The notes below the pieces were generated by a model. It was not told where the DNA came from. It did not search any database and saw only the letters and a program-made list of their open reading frames with translations. A stretch of DNA of 64,000 nucleotides from Streptomyces sp. CC0208 (GTDB lineage: Bacteria; Actinomycetota; Actinomycetes; Streptomycetales; Streptomycetaceae): assembly GCF_003443735.1 (NCBI RefSeq), contig NZ_CP031969.1:5580001-5644000 (forward strand), given 5' to 3'. Below are positions 34,694 to 44,643 of the stretch, one piece after another (positions within the stretch are counted from its first letter, which is position 1; every line of letters starts with the position of its first letter). Made by a program: the position numbers and the translations under genes.

Positions 34694-35671
34694 ATGACTA
34701 CCGACATCAACACGAAGAGCCCGGAGGCGGCCGCTGTGCCGCCTTCGGGCCCTGCCCCTGTCAAGCGGGTCCCGCAGGGCCACAAGCGTCTGCTGACCCG
34801 CCGTGACCGCATCACACTCGCCTTCATGGCGGGCGTGCCCACGGTCCTGCACGTGGCCCTGGTCTGGGTCACCGCGCTGGCCTCGATCGCCCTGGCCTTC
34901 ACCAGCTGGGACGGCATCGGCTTCGACTCCATCAAGTGGGTGGGGCTGGACAACTTCAAGCAGTTGTTCACCGACAACCCGCAGTTCTGGCCCGCGGTCG
35001 AGCACAACATCATCTGGTTCGTCGTGCTCATCCTGATCCCGACGCCGTTCGGCCTGTTCCTGGCCGTCCAGCTGGACAAGAACATCCGCTTCTCCCGCCT
35101 CTACCAGACCGCGTTCTTCCTGCCGGTCGTGGTCTCGCTGGCGGTGACCGGGTTCGTCTGGCAGCTGGTCTACAACCCCGACACCGGTCTGATCAACAGC
35201 CTCATCGGGGCCAACAAGCCCGGCCACTACATCGACTGGATCGGCGACCCGCACCTGAACCTGTGGGCCGTGCTGATCGCCGCGTCCTGGCGGCACACCG
35301 GCTACATGATGATCCTCTATCTGGCCGGTCTGAAGGGCGTGGACCCCTCCTTGCGGGAGGCCTCCTCGCTGGACGGCGCGAACGAGTGGCAGACGTTCAA
35401 GAACGTCATCTTCCCCACCCTGCGCCCCACCAACACCGTCGTCCTGGTCGTCACGATCATCGAGGCGCTGCGCGCCTTCGACCTGGTGTTCGTCTTCAAC
35501 AAGGGCGCCCAGGGCACCGAGCTGCTGTCGATCCTGATCACCAACAACATCATCGGTGAGTCCAGCCGGATCGGTTACGGCTCGGCGATCGCCGTGGTCC
35601 TGCTGGTCATCTCCCTCGCGGTCATCATCCCGTACCTGATCGCGACCTTCCGGAAGGAGCGGCGCGCATGA
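34694..35671 (+). CDS. Sugar ABC transporter permease (MalF-type)
   Basis: A 325-residue membrane protein with about six helices. The EAA loop GLKGVDPSLREASSLDGANEWQTFKNVIFPTLRPTN (about residues 213-248) contacts the ATPase. It starts 13 bp after the binding-protein stop and overlaps the next permease by 4 nt. It is one half of the sugar channel. Confidence 0.85.
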   Translation: MTTDINTKSPEAAAVPPSGPAPVKRVPQGHKRLLTRRDRITLAFMAGVPTVLHVALVWVTALASIALAFTSWDGIGFDSIKWVGLDNFKQLFTDNPQFWPAVEHNIIWFVVLILIPTPFGLFLAVQLDKNIRFSRLYQTAFFLPVVVSLAVTGFVWQLVYNPDTGLINSLIGANKPGHYIDWIGDPHLNLWAVLIAASWRHTGYMMILYLAGLKGVDPSLREASSLDGANEWQTFKNVIFPTLRPTNTVVLVVTIIEALRAFDLVFVFNKGAQGTELLSILITNNIIGESSRIGYGSAIAVVLLVISLAVIIPYLIATFRKERRA

Positions 35672-36564
35672 GCACCACCGTCGCCACCGGCGCGCCGGCC
35701 AAACAGCGCACGCCTGTCCGCCCCGCCCGGGTCCTGCTGCACGTCTTCCTCGCCGGCACCGCGCTGGCCTGGCTGGCACCGCTGCTGTGGGCGGTCCTCG
35801 CGGCCCTGCGGCCGTACTCGGAGACCAGCAACAAGGGCTACGTGTCCTGGCCGGACACGCTGAACCTCGACAACTTCAAGAACGCGTTCCAGCAGTCCGA
35901 CATGCTGCACTACTTCGGCAACACCCTGCTCATCGCGGTCCCGGCCGTGCTGATCACCCTGGTGCTGTCGTCGATGGTCGCCTTCTACGTCAGCCGCTTC
36001 GACTTCCGCCTCAACATCGCGCTGCTGCTCGTCTTCACCGCCGGCAACCTGCTGCCGCAGCAGGTCATCATCACCCCGCTGTACCGGATGTACCTGCTGA
36101 TCGACCTGCCCGGCATCACCATGAGCGGCAAGCTCTACGACTCCGCGCTCGGCCTGGTCCTGATCCACGTGGCGTTCCAGTCCGGCTTCTGCGCCTTCGT
36201 GCTCAGCAACTACATGCGGATGCTGCCCCACGAGCTGACCGAGGCCGCCCTGGTCGACGGCGCCTCCGTGTGGCGTATGTACTGGCAGATCGTGCTGCCC
36301 CTGTGCAAGCCCGCGATGGCCGCGCTGGGCACCCTGCTGTCCATCTGGATCTACAACGATTTCTTCTGGGCGATCGTGTTGATCTCGACCGGCGAGAACA
36401 TGCCGATCACCTCGGCCCTGAACAACCTCTCCGGCCAGTACTTCACCGACCCCAACCTGGTCGCCGCCGGCGCCCTGCTCACCGCGATCCCCACCCTGAT
36501 CGTCTACTTCGTGCTCCAACGCCAGTTCGTCAGCGGACTGACCCTCGGCGCCAACAAGGGCTGA
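35668..36564 (+). CDS. Sugar ABC transporter permease (MalG-type)
   Basis: A 298-residue membrane protein with about six helices. The EAA loop MLPHELTEAALVDGASVWRMYWQIVLPLCKPAMAA is at about residues 186-220. The start overlaps the previous permease by 4 nt (ATGA). The two permeases and the binding protein form a CUT1-type importer lacking its own ATPase. Confidence 0.85.
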   Translation: MSTTVATGAPAKQRTPVRPARVLLHVFLAGTALAWLAPLLWAVLAALRPYSETSNKGYVSWPDTLNLDNFKNAFQQSDMLHYFGNTLLIAVPAVLITLVLSSMVAFYVSRFDFRLNIALLLVFTAGNLLPQQVIITPLYRMYLLIDLPGITMSGKLYDSALGLVLIHVAFQSGFCAFVLSNYMRMLPHELTEAALVDGASVWRMYWQIVLPLCKPAMAALGTLLSIWIYNDFFWAIVLISTGENMPITSALNNLSGQYFTDPNLVAAGALLTAIPTLIVYFVLQRQFVSGLTLGANKG

Positions 36565-36590
36565 CCGCCCGCACCTGAGAGAGAACCACC

Positions 36591-37904
36591 GTGCCCCACC
36601 CCTTCACCCCGCTCGCCTCCGTGCCCGTGGACCCGCGCAGGGCCCGCGTGCACGAGGAGGGCTGGCAGTCCTGGAGCCCCAGCGGCACGTACGCCCTCGG
36701 CGACAAGCCGTACCGCCCGACGAACGACAACTGGGCGACGGTCTGCTACCGCCCGGGCGTCACCGTCCCCGAAGGCACCTTCCAGGGCGAGGGCCTGCTG
36801 GCGCTCGACCCCGGGGACGGATCGCCGGTACGGCTGTGGGCGGCGCCGGACCCCACGCATGAGGTCCCGTCGATCCGTCTGGTCGCCGCGGACTCCGTGG
36901 CGGAGGTCCTGGCCGACGGCCCGGTGAAGGAGTTCACGGGCACGGACATCCAGTCGGTGCTGGCCGAGTGGGCCGCCGGACTCGGGGTCGAGACCCCCCG
37001 GACGGCGCCCACCGTCTGGTGCTCCTGGTACGAGTACTTCACGGGCGTCACCGAGGACGACATCCACGAGAACCTCCGGGCGATGGACACCCTCGACCTG
37101 CCCGTCGACGTCGTCCAGATCGACGACGGCTACCAGAAGGCCCTCGGCGACTGGCTCACCCTCTCCGGCCGCTTCCGCTCCCGCGCGGGCATCGCCGACG
37201 CGATCCGGGCGCGGGGCCGTCGGGCCGGCATCTGGACGGCCCCCTTCCTGGTCGACCCGGCCAGTGACCTGGCCGCCGAGCACCCCGACTGGCTGGTCGA
37301 GGACCTCGACGGAGGCTTCCTGCACGCCGGCCGCAACTGGGGCCACGACCTGTGCGTCCTGGACACCACCCACCCCGAGGCGGCGCAGTACCTGACGTCG
37401 GTCTTCAGCACCCTGGTGTCCGAGGGCTACGACTACTTCAAGGTCGACTTCCTGTACGCGGGAGCGCTGGAAGGCGTACGGCACTCCTCCGCGGACGCGC
37501 TCACGGCCTACCGGGACGGCATCCGGCTGATCCGCGAGGCGATCGGTTCCCAGGCGTACCTGCTCGGCTGCGGCGCGCCGATCCTGCCCTCCGTCGGCCT
37601 CTTCGACGCCATGCGGGTCAGCCCCGACACGGCCCCGCACCGGCGTCCCGAGGCCGGCGACTACAGCCAGCCGGGCCAGGACCCGGCCGAGTTCACCGGC
37701 GCGGGCCGCCAGTGGCAGCACGGCCGGCTGTGGGTCAACGACCCCGACTGTCTGATGGCCCGCCCGGCTGTGGAGACCCGCGAGCGCTGGGCGGCCCACG
37801 TGGAGGCGACGGGCGGCCTGATGGCGTCGAGCGACCGCCTGCTGTCCCTGGACCTGTGGGGCGTGGAGACGACCCGCCGCCTGCTCGCCGGAGACGTCCG
37901 ATGA
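36591..37904 (+). CDS. GH36-type alpha-galactosidase
   Basis: A 437-residue cytoplasmic glycoside hydrolase, clan GH-D. The nucleophile Asp286 is in YFKVDFLYAGALEG, and the acid/base is probably Asp346 in MRVSPDTAP. Other family segments are TVWCSWYEYFTGVTEDDI, VVQIDDGYQKALGDW and GIWTAPFLVDPASDL. It is shorter than the large GH36 enzymes (about 700 residues), lacking the big N-terminal beta domain. It would remove alpha-galactosyl units from imported oligosaccharides. GTG 36591 has GAGAGA about 9 nt upstream. It overlaps the GH42 start by 4 nt. Confidence 0.82.
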   Translation: MPHPFTPLASVPVDPRRARVHEEGWQSWSPSGTYALGDKPYRPTNDNWATVCYRPGVTVPEGTFQGEGLLALDPGDGSPVRLWAAPDPTHEVPSIRLVAADSVAEVLADGPVKEFTGTDIQSVLAEWAAGLGVETPRTAPTVWCSWYEYFTGVTEDDIHENLRAMDTLDLPVDVVQIDDGYQKALGDWLTLSGRFRSRAGIADAIRARGRRAGIWTAPFLVDPASDLAAEHPDWLVEDLDGGFLHAGRNWGHDLCVLDTTHPEAAQYLTSVFSTLVSEGYDYFKVDFLYAGALEGVRHSSADALTAYRDGIRLIREAIGSQAYLLGCGAPILPSVGLFDAMRVSPDTAPHRRPEAGDYSQPGQDPAEFTGAGRQWQHGRLWVNDPDCLMARPAVETRERWAAHVEATGGLMASSDRLLSLDLWGVETTRRLLAGDVR

Positions 37905-39889
37905 TCGCGGAGGGCATCGCCTACGGCGGCGACTACAACCCCGAGCAGTGGCCCGAGGAGGTCTGGGCCGAGGACGTACGCCTCATGCGTGAGGCGGGCG
38001 TGAACATGGTCAGCGTCAACATCTTCGCGTGGGCGCTCCTCGAACCCCGCGAGGGCGAGTACGACTTCTCGCGCCTCGACAGGATCCTCGCCCTGCTCCA
38101 CGAGCACGGCATCGCCGCCGACCTGGCCACACCGACGGCGGCCCCACCGGCCTGGTTCTTCCGCAAGCACCCGGAGGCCCTGCCGGTCGACAAGGACGGC
38201 CGGAGACTGTCGTACGGCAGCCGCCAGACCTTCTGCCCCTCCAGCCCCGCCTACCGGGAGGCCGCCCTGCGGATCGCCCGGGCGCTCGGGGAGAGGTACG
38301 CAGACCACCCGGCGGTCGTGATGTGGCACGTCCACAACGAGTACGGCTGCCACAACGCGGAGTGCTACTGCGACGTGAGCGCGGAGGCGTTCCGGGTGTG
38401 GCTGCGGTCGCGCTACGGCGATCTGGAGACCCTGAACCACGCCTGGGGTACGACCTTCTGGAGCCAGTGGTACTACGACTGGGACGAGATCATCCCGCCC
38501 CGCGCCACCGGTGCCGTGCCCAACCCGACCCACCAGCTGGACTGGCGGCGCTTCTGCTCCGACGAGCTGCTGGCGCTGTACAGGGCGGAGCGGGAGGTGC
38601 TGCGGGAGGCCGCGCCTTCGGTGCCGGCCACCACCAACTTCATGGTGATGTTCGCCTTCGACGCGCTGGACTACTGGCGCTGGGCGCCGGAGCTGGACGT
38701 CGTCTCCAACGACCATTACCTGCGTTCCACCGACCCCGAGTCGCAGATCGACATCGCGCTCAGCGGCGACCTGGTCCGTTCGCTGGCTGGCGGGCCGTGG
38801 CTGCTGATGGAGCACTCCACGGGCGCGGTGAACTGGCAGCCCGTCAACAGGGCCAAGACGGCGGGGGAGTTGCGCCGCAACGCCCTGGCCCACGTCGCGC
38901 GCGGCGCCGACGGCATCGCCTACTTCCAGTGGCGGGCCGCCAAGGCGGGCGCCGAACAGTGGCACTCGGCGATGCTCCCGCACGCCGGCACGGACAGCCA
39001 GATCTGGCGTGACGTGGTCGCGTTGGGCGCGGACCTGAAGGCGCTGGCTCAGGTGCGGGGCAGCACCAGCCCCGCCTCGGTCGCCGTCGTCTGGGACTGG
39101 AACGCCCGCTGGGCCCTGGAACTCCCCTCCCAGCCCAGCGAGGCGGTCCGCTACCTGGACATGGTCCGGGCCTGGTACGAGCCGCTGTGGCGGTCGGGCG
39201 TGGCGGTGGACTTCGTTCATCCGACGGCGGACCTGTCGGCGTACCGCCTGGTGCTGGCCCCCGCCCTGTACCTGGTCGACGACCCGTCGGCGGCCAACCT
39301 CACCGGTTTCGCCTCGGCCGGCGGCACGCTGGTCGTCGGCTTCCACAGCGGGGCCGTCGACGCCAGCTGCCATGTCCGCCTGGGCGGTTACCCGGGCGCC
39401 TTCCGCGAGGCCCTCGGCGTCCGCACGGACGAACTGTTCCCGCTGCTGCCCGGTGAGTCCCTCGGCCTGAGCGACGGCGGCACGGCGTCCCTGTGGTCGG
39501 AGCGGGTGCACCTGGAAGGCGGGGAGGCCGTCACGTCGTACACCTCGGGCCCCCTGACCGGAGTCCCGGCGGTCACCCGGCACCCCTACGGCGAGGGCGT
39601 GGCCTGGTACCTGGCCACCCACCCGGACCCGGACACCCTCGCCGCCCTGCTGGACCGCATCCGCACCGAGGCGGGGGTGGAGCCGGTGCGTCGGACACCG
39701 GAGGGGGTGGAGGCGGTGCTGCGCCGGGGCGAGGACGCGGACTACCTCTTCCTGATCAACCACGGGGAGCGGGCCGCCGAGGTGCACGTGGCCTCCCGGG
39801 CAACCGAGTTGCTCAGCGGCAGGGGCATCGACGGCGGCCGGGTGACGGTGACGCCGGGCGACGTGGTGGTCGTACGGGAATCACGCTGA
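37901..39889 (+). CDS. GH42 beta-galactosidase
   Basis: A 662-residue cytoplasmic enzyme. The acid/base Glu147 is in WHVHNEYGCH and the nucleophile Glu304 in LLMEHSTGAVNW. The zinc-type cysteines are FCPSSP and GCHNAECYCD. The N terminus IAYGGDYNPEQWPEEVWAEDVRLMREAGVNMVSVNIFAWA is the classic GH42 start. It would hydrolyse beta-galactosides, complementing the GH36 enzyme, so the operon probably handles mixed galacto-oligosaccharides from plant material. The stop is followed by 257 bp without a gene before the Trypco2 gene. Confidence 0.9.
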   Translation: MIAEGIAYGGDYNPEQWPEEVWAEDVRLMREAGVNMVSVNIFAWALLEPREGEYDFSRLDRILALLHEHGIAADLATPTAAPPAWFFRKHPEALPVDKDGRRLSYGSRQTFCPSSPAYREAALRIARALGERYADHPAVVMWHVHNEYGCHNAECYCDVSAEAFRVWLRSRYGDLETLNHAWGTTFWSQWYYDWDEIIPPRATGAVPNPTHQLDWRRFCSDELLALYRAEREVLREAAPSVPATTNFMVMFAFDALDYWRWAPELDVVSNDHYLRSTDPESQIDIALSGDLVRSLAGGPWLLMEHSTGAVNWQPVNRAKTAGELRRNALAHVARGADGIAYFQWRAAKAGAEQWHSAMLPHAGTDSQIWRDVVALGADLKALAQVRGSTSPASVAVVWDWNARWALELPSQPSEAVRYLDMVRAWYEPLWRSGVAVDFVHPTADLSAYRLVLAPALYLVDDPSAANLTGFASAGGTLVVGFHSGAVDASCHVRLGGYPGAFREALGVRTDELFPLLPGESLGLSDGGTASLWSERVHLEGGEAVTSYTSGPLTGVPAVTRHPYGEGVAWYLATHPDPDTLAALLDRIRTEAGVEPVRRTPEGVEAVLRRGEDADYLFLINHGERAAEVHVASRATELLSGRGIDGGRVTVTPGDVVVVRESR

Positions 39890-40146
39890 GAGGCGGTCGA
39901 GGCCCACACCGGCCGGTGTGGGGTCGGCGGCCGTCTGACCGGTCCCGGCGCTGCCGCGCTGACCACGGGCAGCCGGGACGACATCGCGAACCGCCCGACG
40001 TACACCGTCCTCGGAACGTGTCCGCCACTTCGCCGCCGTCGCCACGGCCGCGGCGTTCCTGGTGACCAGTGACCCTGGCCGCGGTGTTGGCAGTGGTGGT
40101 GCTGCGGTGACTTGTACCATCTGAGCACGCTGCACTAGGGGGACGC

Positions 40147-40458
40147 GTGATCGAACTGGCCGACATGATCCGGGAGTTGCGCGAACAGCTGACGACCGCT
40201 CTCACGGACGGCGACGGCAGGATGCTGCGCTTCGAGTTGGGGCCCGTGGAGATCGAGGCGTCCGTCGCCGTGACGCGGGAGGGCGGTGGGGACGCGAAGG
40301 TGCGACTGTGGGTGGTCGATGCCGGGGCGAACGGGAAGTACGGGCACGCGGAGACACAGCGGGTGACCCTCACGCTCACGCCGAAGGTGGTGCCGCCGGG
40401 CGGGGGAGCAGGGCGGACCGCGCTGATCACGGGTGACGAGGTTGACGGGGAGGTCTGA
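40147..40458 (+). CDS. Trypco2 (trypsin-co-occurring domain 2) protein
   Basis: A 103-residue protein. The pattern IELADMIRELREQLTTALTDGDGRMLRFELGPVEIEASVAVTREGGGDAKVRLWVVDAGAN matches the Trypco2 family, a short alpha/beta domain repeatedly encoded beside trypsin-like conflict proteins and thought to regulate or present substrate to them. The start is GTG 40147 with AGGGGG (40137-40142) 4 nt before it. The 3' end overlaps the trypsin-STAND gene by 26 nt, so the two are translated together. The 257 bp upstream (39890-40146) contain no gene that I can support. Confidence 0.82.
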   Translation: MIELADMIRELREQLTTALTDGDGRMLRFELGPVEIEASVAVTREGGGDAKVRLWVVDAGANGKYGHAETQRVTLTLTPKVVPPGGGAGRTALITGDEVDGEV

Positions 40459-43400
40459 GCGGGGGCTCGGGCCGGGGCTGCGGGCGGAGCGGGTCGCCGA
40501 GGTCATCGTCCGCCGATCCGGCCGGGGCGGCCGCGGCTCGGGCTATCTCGTGGGGCCGGGAAGGGTGCTCACGGCCGCGCATGTCGTCGAGGGCGCCGAG
40601 CAGATCCGTGTCCGTTTCCAGGCCGACCGGCCGGGGGAACGAGCCGTCGAGGCGGTGGTGGCGTGGGCGCACGACGGGATCGACATCGCCGTATTGAAGC
40701 TGCCGTCGGACGCGTACGACGACGTCTCGCCCGCCACCTCCTTCGGTACCGTCGGCGACCAGGACGCCGTCCTCAGCTGTACGGCGATGGGCTTTCCCCG
40801 CTTCAAGCTCCGTACCAACGCCGAGGGCCGGCGCTTCCGGGACACCGAGCACATGGACGCGCGATGCCCGGTGCTGGCCAATCGGCGTGAAGGAACGCTG
40901 GACTTGAGAATCACCGCGCCGCCCGCCGAGGATCCGGATCCCGAACGGGACCCGTGGGAGGGCATGTCGGGAGCGGCCGTCTTCAGCGGTGGGCATCTGG
41001 TCGCAGTGGTGAGCAGGCATCACCGCAGCGAGGGCACCGGACGGATCGCGGCGGGACGGATCGACCGCTGGGCGGAGACACTGAAGGGCGACGAACTCGC
41101 CGAGCTGAGCGATCTGTTGTCGTACGACCTCGCGGCACTGTCCGCCACCTGCCCGCCGGACCTCCCCGACCTCGTCCAGGAGATCTACCGTGCCCAACTC
41201 GCGGACATCGCACCCGAGTTGCTCGACGAGCGGGATTCCGAGCTGGCGGACATCGTCTCCTTCTGCGGCGGAATGGAACCGTACCGCTGGCTCCAGGGGC
41301 GGCCGTGGGCGGGAAAGACAGCGCTGGCGGCGTGGTTCGCGCTGCATCCACCGCGCGGGGTCGTGCCGGTGTGGTTCTTCATCACCGCGCGATACGCGGG
41401 GCAGTCCGACTCGGACGCGTACGCGGCGGCGGTTGTCGACCAACTCGCCGTCATCGCCGGCCGTGAACCGGCCATGACCGGTTCCCCCGCCGCCCGCGAC
41501 GGCGAACGACGACTGCTGCTGAAACAGGCGGCGGAACGGGTCGCGCGGGACGGCGGCACGCTGCTCCTCGTCGTCGACGGCCTGGACGAGGACCAGTCCC
41601 TGCTCCCCGGCGGCAGCGGCACCAGCATCGCGTCCCTGCTGCCGGAACGCCTCCCGCCCAACGTCCGTGTCCTGGTGACGAGCCGGCCGAGCCCCGGCAT
41701 CCCGCCGGATGTCGGCGGCGGGCACCCCCTGCGGCGCTGCCCGGTCGTGGAACTCGCCACCTCGGGGGCGGCACGGCACACCGAGCACGAGGCCAAGTTC
41801 GACCTCCGACGGGCCCTGGACGGTGACCGGTTGGAGCGGGACGTGGTCGGTCTGCTCACCGCGGCGCGGGGCACCCTCAGGGTCGACGACCTGCGGGAAC
41901 TGACGGGCAGACGACACAGTGAGCTGAGTCGCAAACTCGACAGCGTCTTCGGCCGGATCCTGCGGCTGCGCGGTGGCGGCTTCGATAGCTCCGCCGACAT
42001 GGACGTGACGATGTACACGACCAGCCGAGGCTATCTGTTCGCCCACGAGACCCTGCTCGCCGCGGCCCAGGACGAATTCGGCCCGGACATCGAGGAGTAC
42101 CGCTCGCGCCTGCGCGCCTGGGCGGAGACCTACGAACGCCGTGGCTGGCCGGACGAGACCCCGCCGTATCTGCTCCAGCCCTACGGCCGACTGGTCGCGC
42201 TGGACCAGGACGCGCCCCGGGCCGTCGCTCTCGCTGTGGACCCCCGCCGAGGCGACCGGCTGCGGGAGGCCACGGGCAGCGACGCGGCGTGCCTCGCGGA
42301 GATCGCCGCGGCGCGGGAGACGGTGCGGCGGACCGCGCCCGACGACCTGGGCGCGCTGGCGGCGCTCGCGGCCGTGGAGGATCTCGTGGCCCGGCGCAAC
42401 GAGTACCTTCACCCGGACATCCCGGCCGTTCATGCCCGTCTCGGCAGGGTCCGGCAGGCCATCGGCCTGGCCCGCAGCGTCTTCGACCCCCGCAGTCGCG
42501 CCCGGGCACTCCTCGCCGTGGCACGTGTCCTCGCGGAGGCGGGAGACCGGCGGGCGGTGGGGCTGGCGGAGGAGGGAATGCGGCTGGCCGAGGAGGCGGG
42601 GGCCCGCAGACCGTCCGTCGTCTGGGAGGCGCGGGGCCTGCGGGCCGTGGTCCTGGCCCTGGCGGGCCGAGGGGAGGAAGCGCTGCGGGTACTGCCTGCG
42701 TCGGACCGCCGTCCGCCACCTGTGAAGGAGTTCGTGGAGGCACTGGTCATGACCGCCACGGCACTGGGGAGTACGCCGGGAGCGGCCGAACTGCTCCGGC
42801 TGGCGGAGGAGTCCGCCGAGAGGATCGAGTTCCTTCCGCACCGCGTCCGCGTGATGGTGGGCATCGCCGAGGCATGGTCGGCGTGCGGCTGCACGGAGGA
42901 CGCGGCACGGCTCCTCCACGCGGTCACCGGGCTCGCCCGGGACGACACGGACAATTTCGGCAGCCTTGCCGCGGTCGTTGCGGAGGCACTGCGCGAGACA
43001 CATCCTCGCGAGGCCGCGCAACTGCTCTCCCTGGCCGTCGCGAAGCTGGACAAGGGAGCGCTCGCGCCGTGGAAGGGGGCACGGTTCGGCGTCGTGTGGG
43101 GGCTGGTGCCGTTCGGTGTCGGCTGGGGGCGGAAGGTGACGTACGGCGATGTCTGCGCCCTCGTGGCGATGGGCCGTACGGCGGAGGTCCAGCGGTTGAT
43201 GGAGAGCGAGGATCCCTCCGGCGACCTGGAAGCCCAGATGTTCGCGTGGTCGTTCGTCGCCGAGGGGTGGGCCCGCAGGGGAGCAGCGACCGAGGCGTGG
43301 TCGGCTCTCGAATTCCTTACGGCGGCTCGCCACCTCTACGGCGACGACGGCTCCTTCCGCCGAGTTGCCCAACGTCTCGCGGAGGCCGGCGCCGCCGAAC

Positions 43401-44623
43401 GACTGGAAGCCGCTCTGACCACCCTCGCGTACCCCTCGTCTCGCGGCATGTCGTGGTGGGACGCTGCCGAAGGGCTTGCTGTTCTCGCCGACCACTTCGC
43501 TGTCGACGACCCCCAGCGGTCGCTCGGACTTGTTCACCGGGCCGAGCACGGGCACGGGCTGGGGACCGGGCCGGTCCTTCGCATCGTTCAGGAACATCTC
43601 GCCGCACTGGCGGGCGCGTTGGCCACCGTGGGCCGACCCGACGAGGCCGATCGGCTCCTGGCGACGATCAGTGCGCCCGGTGCCGACGCCTGGGGCCACG
43701 CCGTCGTGTCCATGGCCGTCTCGCGCAGTGATCCGGACCGGGCCAGGCGGCTGGCCCGGCGGGCGGTCGAACTGTCCTTCACCGGCGGGGAGTACGTGTC
43801 CCCATGGGCCAGGACGGCCGCTGTCCAGGCGCTCGGGTGGGCCGGCGCGGCGGATGCCGTCGAGCAGGTTCTCAGCAAGGAGGAGGCGCGGGTGAGGCCG
43901 TACGATCACGTCCTCGCCCGTGTGGAGGCAGCCGCCGGCCTGTGGGTGTGGGACCGAAACATGGCAGGTCACCTGCTCGACGAGGTGCTCCTGCACGTCC
44001 GCGGGGACGACGCACGACTGTACGCACACCTGCTCGTCGCCATCGGCCCCCACGACGGCGAGTGCAGCGCTCGCGTCAGGCAGCTCTTGGAAACCCGTGA
44101 ATTCCGTGATGTGCGTTTCCAGCGCTCGACAGACGTGCTCCTCAGCCTCATGACCGCCGTGACCGACCCTGCGGCTGCCCGGTGCCGCCTCGACGCGATG
44201 GCTTCGCAGGCTGATGGGCGTCCCTGGCCCGACACCAGTTCCCAGGGCGGAGCGGCTCTCGCCTACGCGGCTCTCGGGGACGACGACACGGCCCGCACGC
44301 TGGCCCGAGGCGGAGCCTGGCCCGAGCAGCGGGCGGAGGTCTTCGCGCACTTGGCCGCATATGCCGCTCTGCTGCCCTGCGACCGAGTGCCGGTTCCGAT
44401 CAACGCGGAGAGCCCCAATGGCGCGCCTCTCGCCCGCCGCATGGCCACGCTCCTCCTCCCGCCCCCGTCCGGCCCCGACCTCCGCCGAGCCAGAGCCTTC
44501 CTCGCCGAGGCACTCACCCAGGACGGCTGGCATCATGCCGCTCCGGTTCTCGCCGCGATCGATTCCGGGGCCGTTCTGCGCCTCGGGAACGCGGTCTTCG
44601 CGAACTTGAGGCCCGGCGACTGA
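40433..44623 (+). CDS. Trypsin-like protease - STAND NTPase - helical-repeat conflict protein
   Basis: A 1396-residue cytoplasmic protein in three parts. Residues 1-215 are a trypsin-like protease with the triad His50 (VLTAAHVV), Asp84 (GIDIAVLKL) and Ser179 (GMSGAAVF). Residues about 270-560 are a STAND/NACHT-type NTPase with Walker A GRPWAGKT (289-296), Walker B LLLVVDGLDE (Asp382, Asp385, Glu386) and a VLVTSRP motif, then a winged-helix part (about 475-560). The rest is ~830 residues of TPR-like helical repeats, probably the sensor. STAND proteins switch on when the repeats bind a trigger, so cleavage of cell proteins on infection is a plausible role, as in antiviral STAND systems; this is inference. 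No signal peptide. GTG 40433 has a poor ribosome-binding site and relies on coupling. Confidence 0.82.
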   Translation: MTRLTGRSERGLGPGLRAERVAEVIVRRSGRGGRGSGYLVGPGRVLTAAHVVEGAEQIRVRFQADRPGERAVEAVVAWAHDGIDIAVLKLPSDAYDDVSPATSFGTVGDQDAVLSCTAMGFPRFKLRTNAEGRRFRDTEHMDARCPVLANRREGTLDLRITAPPAEDPDPERDPWEGMSGAAVFSGGHLVAVVSRHHRSEGTGRIAAGRIDRWAETLKGDELAELSDLLSYDLAALSATCPPDLPDLVQEIYRAQLADIAPELLDERDSELADIVSFCGGMEPYRWLQGRPWAGKTALAAWFALHPPRGVVPVWFFITARYAGQSDSDAYAAAVVDQLAVIAGREPAMTGSPAARDGERRLLLKQAAERVARDGGTLLLVVDGLDEDQSLLPGGSGTSIASLLPERLPPNVRVLVTSRPSPGIPPDVGGGHPLRRCPVVELATSGAARHTEHEAKFDLRRALDGDRLERDVVGLLTAARGTLRVDDLRELTGRRHSELSRKLDSVFGRILRLRGGGFDSSADMDVTMYTTSRGYLFAHETLLAAAQDEFGPDIEEYRSRLRAWAETYERRGWPDETPPYLLQPYGRLVALDQDAPRAVALAVDPRRGDRLREATGSDAACLAEIAAARETVRRTAPDDLGALAALAAVEDLVARRNEYLHPDIPAVHARLGRVRQAIGLARSVFDPRSRARALLAVARVLAEAGDRRAVGLAEEGMRLAEEAGARRPSVVWEARGLRAVVLALAGRGEEALRVLPASDRRPPPVKEFVEALVMTATALGSTPGAAELLRLAEESAERIEFLPHRVRVMVGIAEAWSACGCTEDAARLLHAVTGLARDDTDNFGSLAAVVAEALRETHPREAAQLLSLAVAKLDKGALAPWKGARFGVVWGLVPFGVGWGRKVTYGDVCALVAMGRTAEVQRLMESEDPSGDLEAQMFAWSFVAEGWARRGAATEAWSALEFLTAARHLYGDDGSFRRVAQRLAEAGAAERLEAALTTLAYPSSRGMSWWDAAEGLAVLADHFAVDDPQRSLGLVHRAEHGHGLGTGPVLRIVQEHLAALAGALATVGRPDEADRLLATISAPGADAWGHAVVSMAVSRSDPDRARRLARRAVELSFTGGEYVSPWARTAAVQALGWAGAADAVEQVLSKEEARVRPYDHVLARVEAAAGLWVWDRNMAGHLLDEVLLHVRGDDARLYAHLLVAIGPHDGECSARVRQLLETREFRDVRFQRSTDVLLSLMTAVTDPAAARCRLDAMASQADGRPWPDTSSQGGAALAYAALGDDDTARTLARGGAWPEQRAEVFAHLAAYAALLPCDRVPVPINAESPNGAPLARRMATLLLPPPSGPDLRRARAFLAEALTQDGWHHAAPVLAAIDSGAVLRLGNAVFANLRPGD

Positions 44624-44643
44624 GGCTGCCGTGGGCAGGACGT

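Noticed and set aside
37352..37900. Upstream extension of the GH42 reading frame
   Set aside because: The extra residues are an out-of-frame shadow of the GH36 gene; family similarity begins at 37901 where ATGA overlaps the previous stop.
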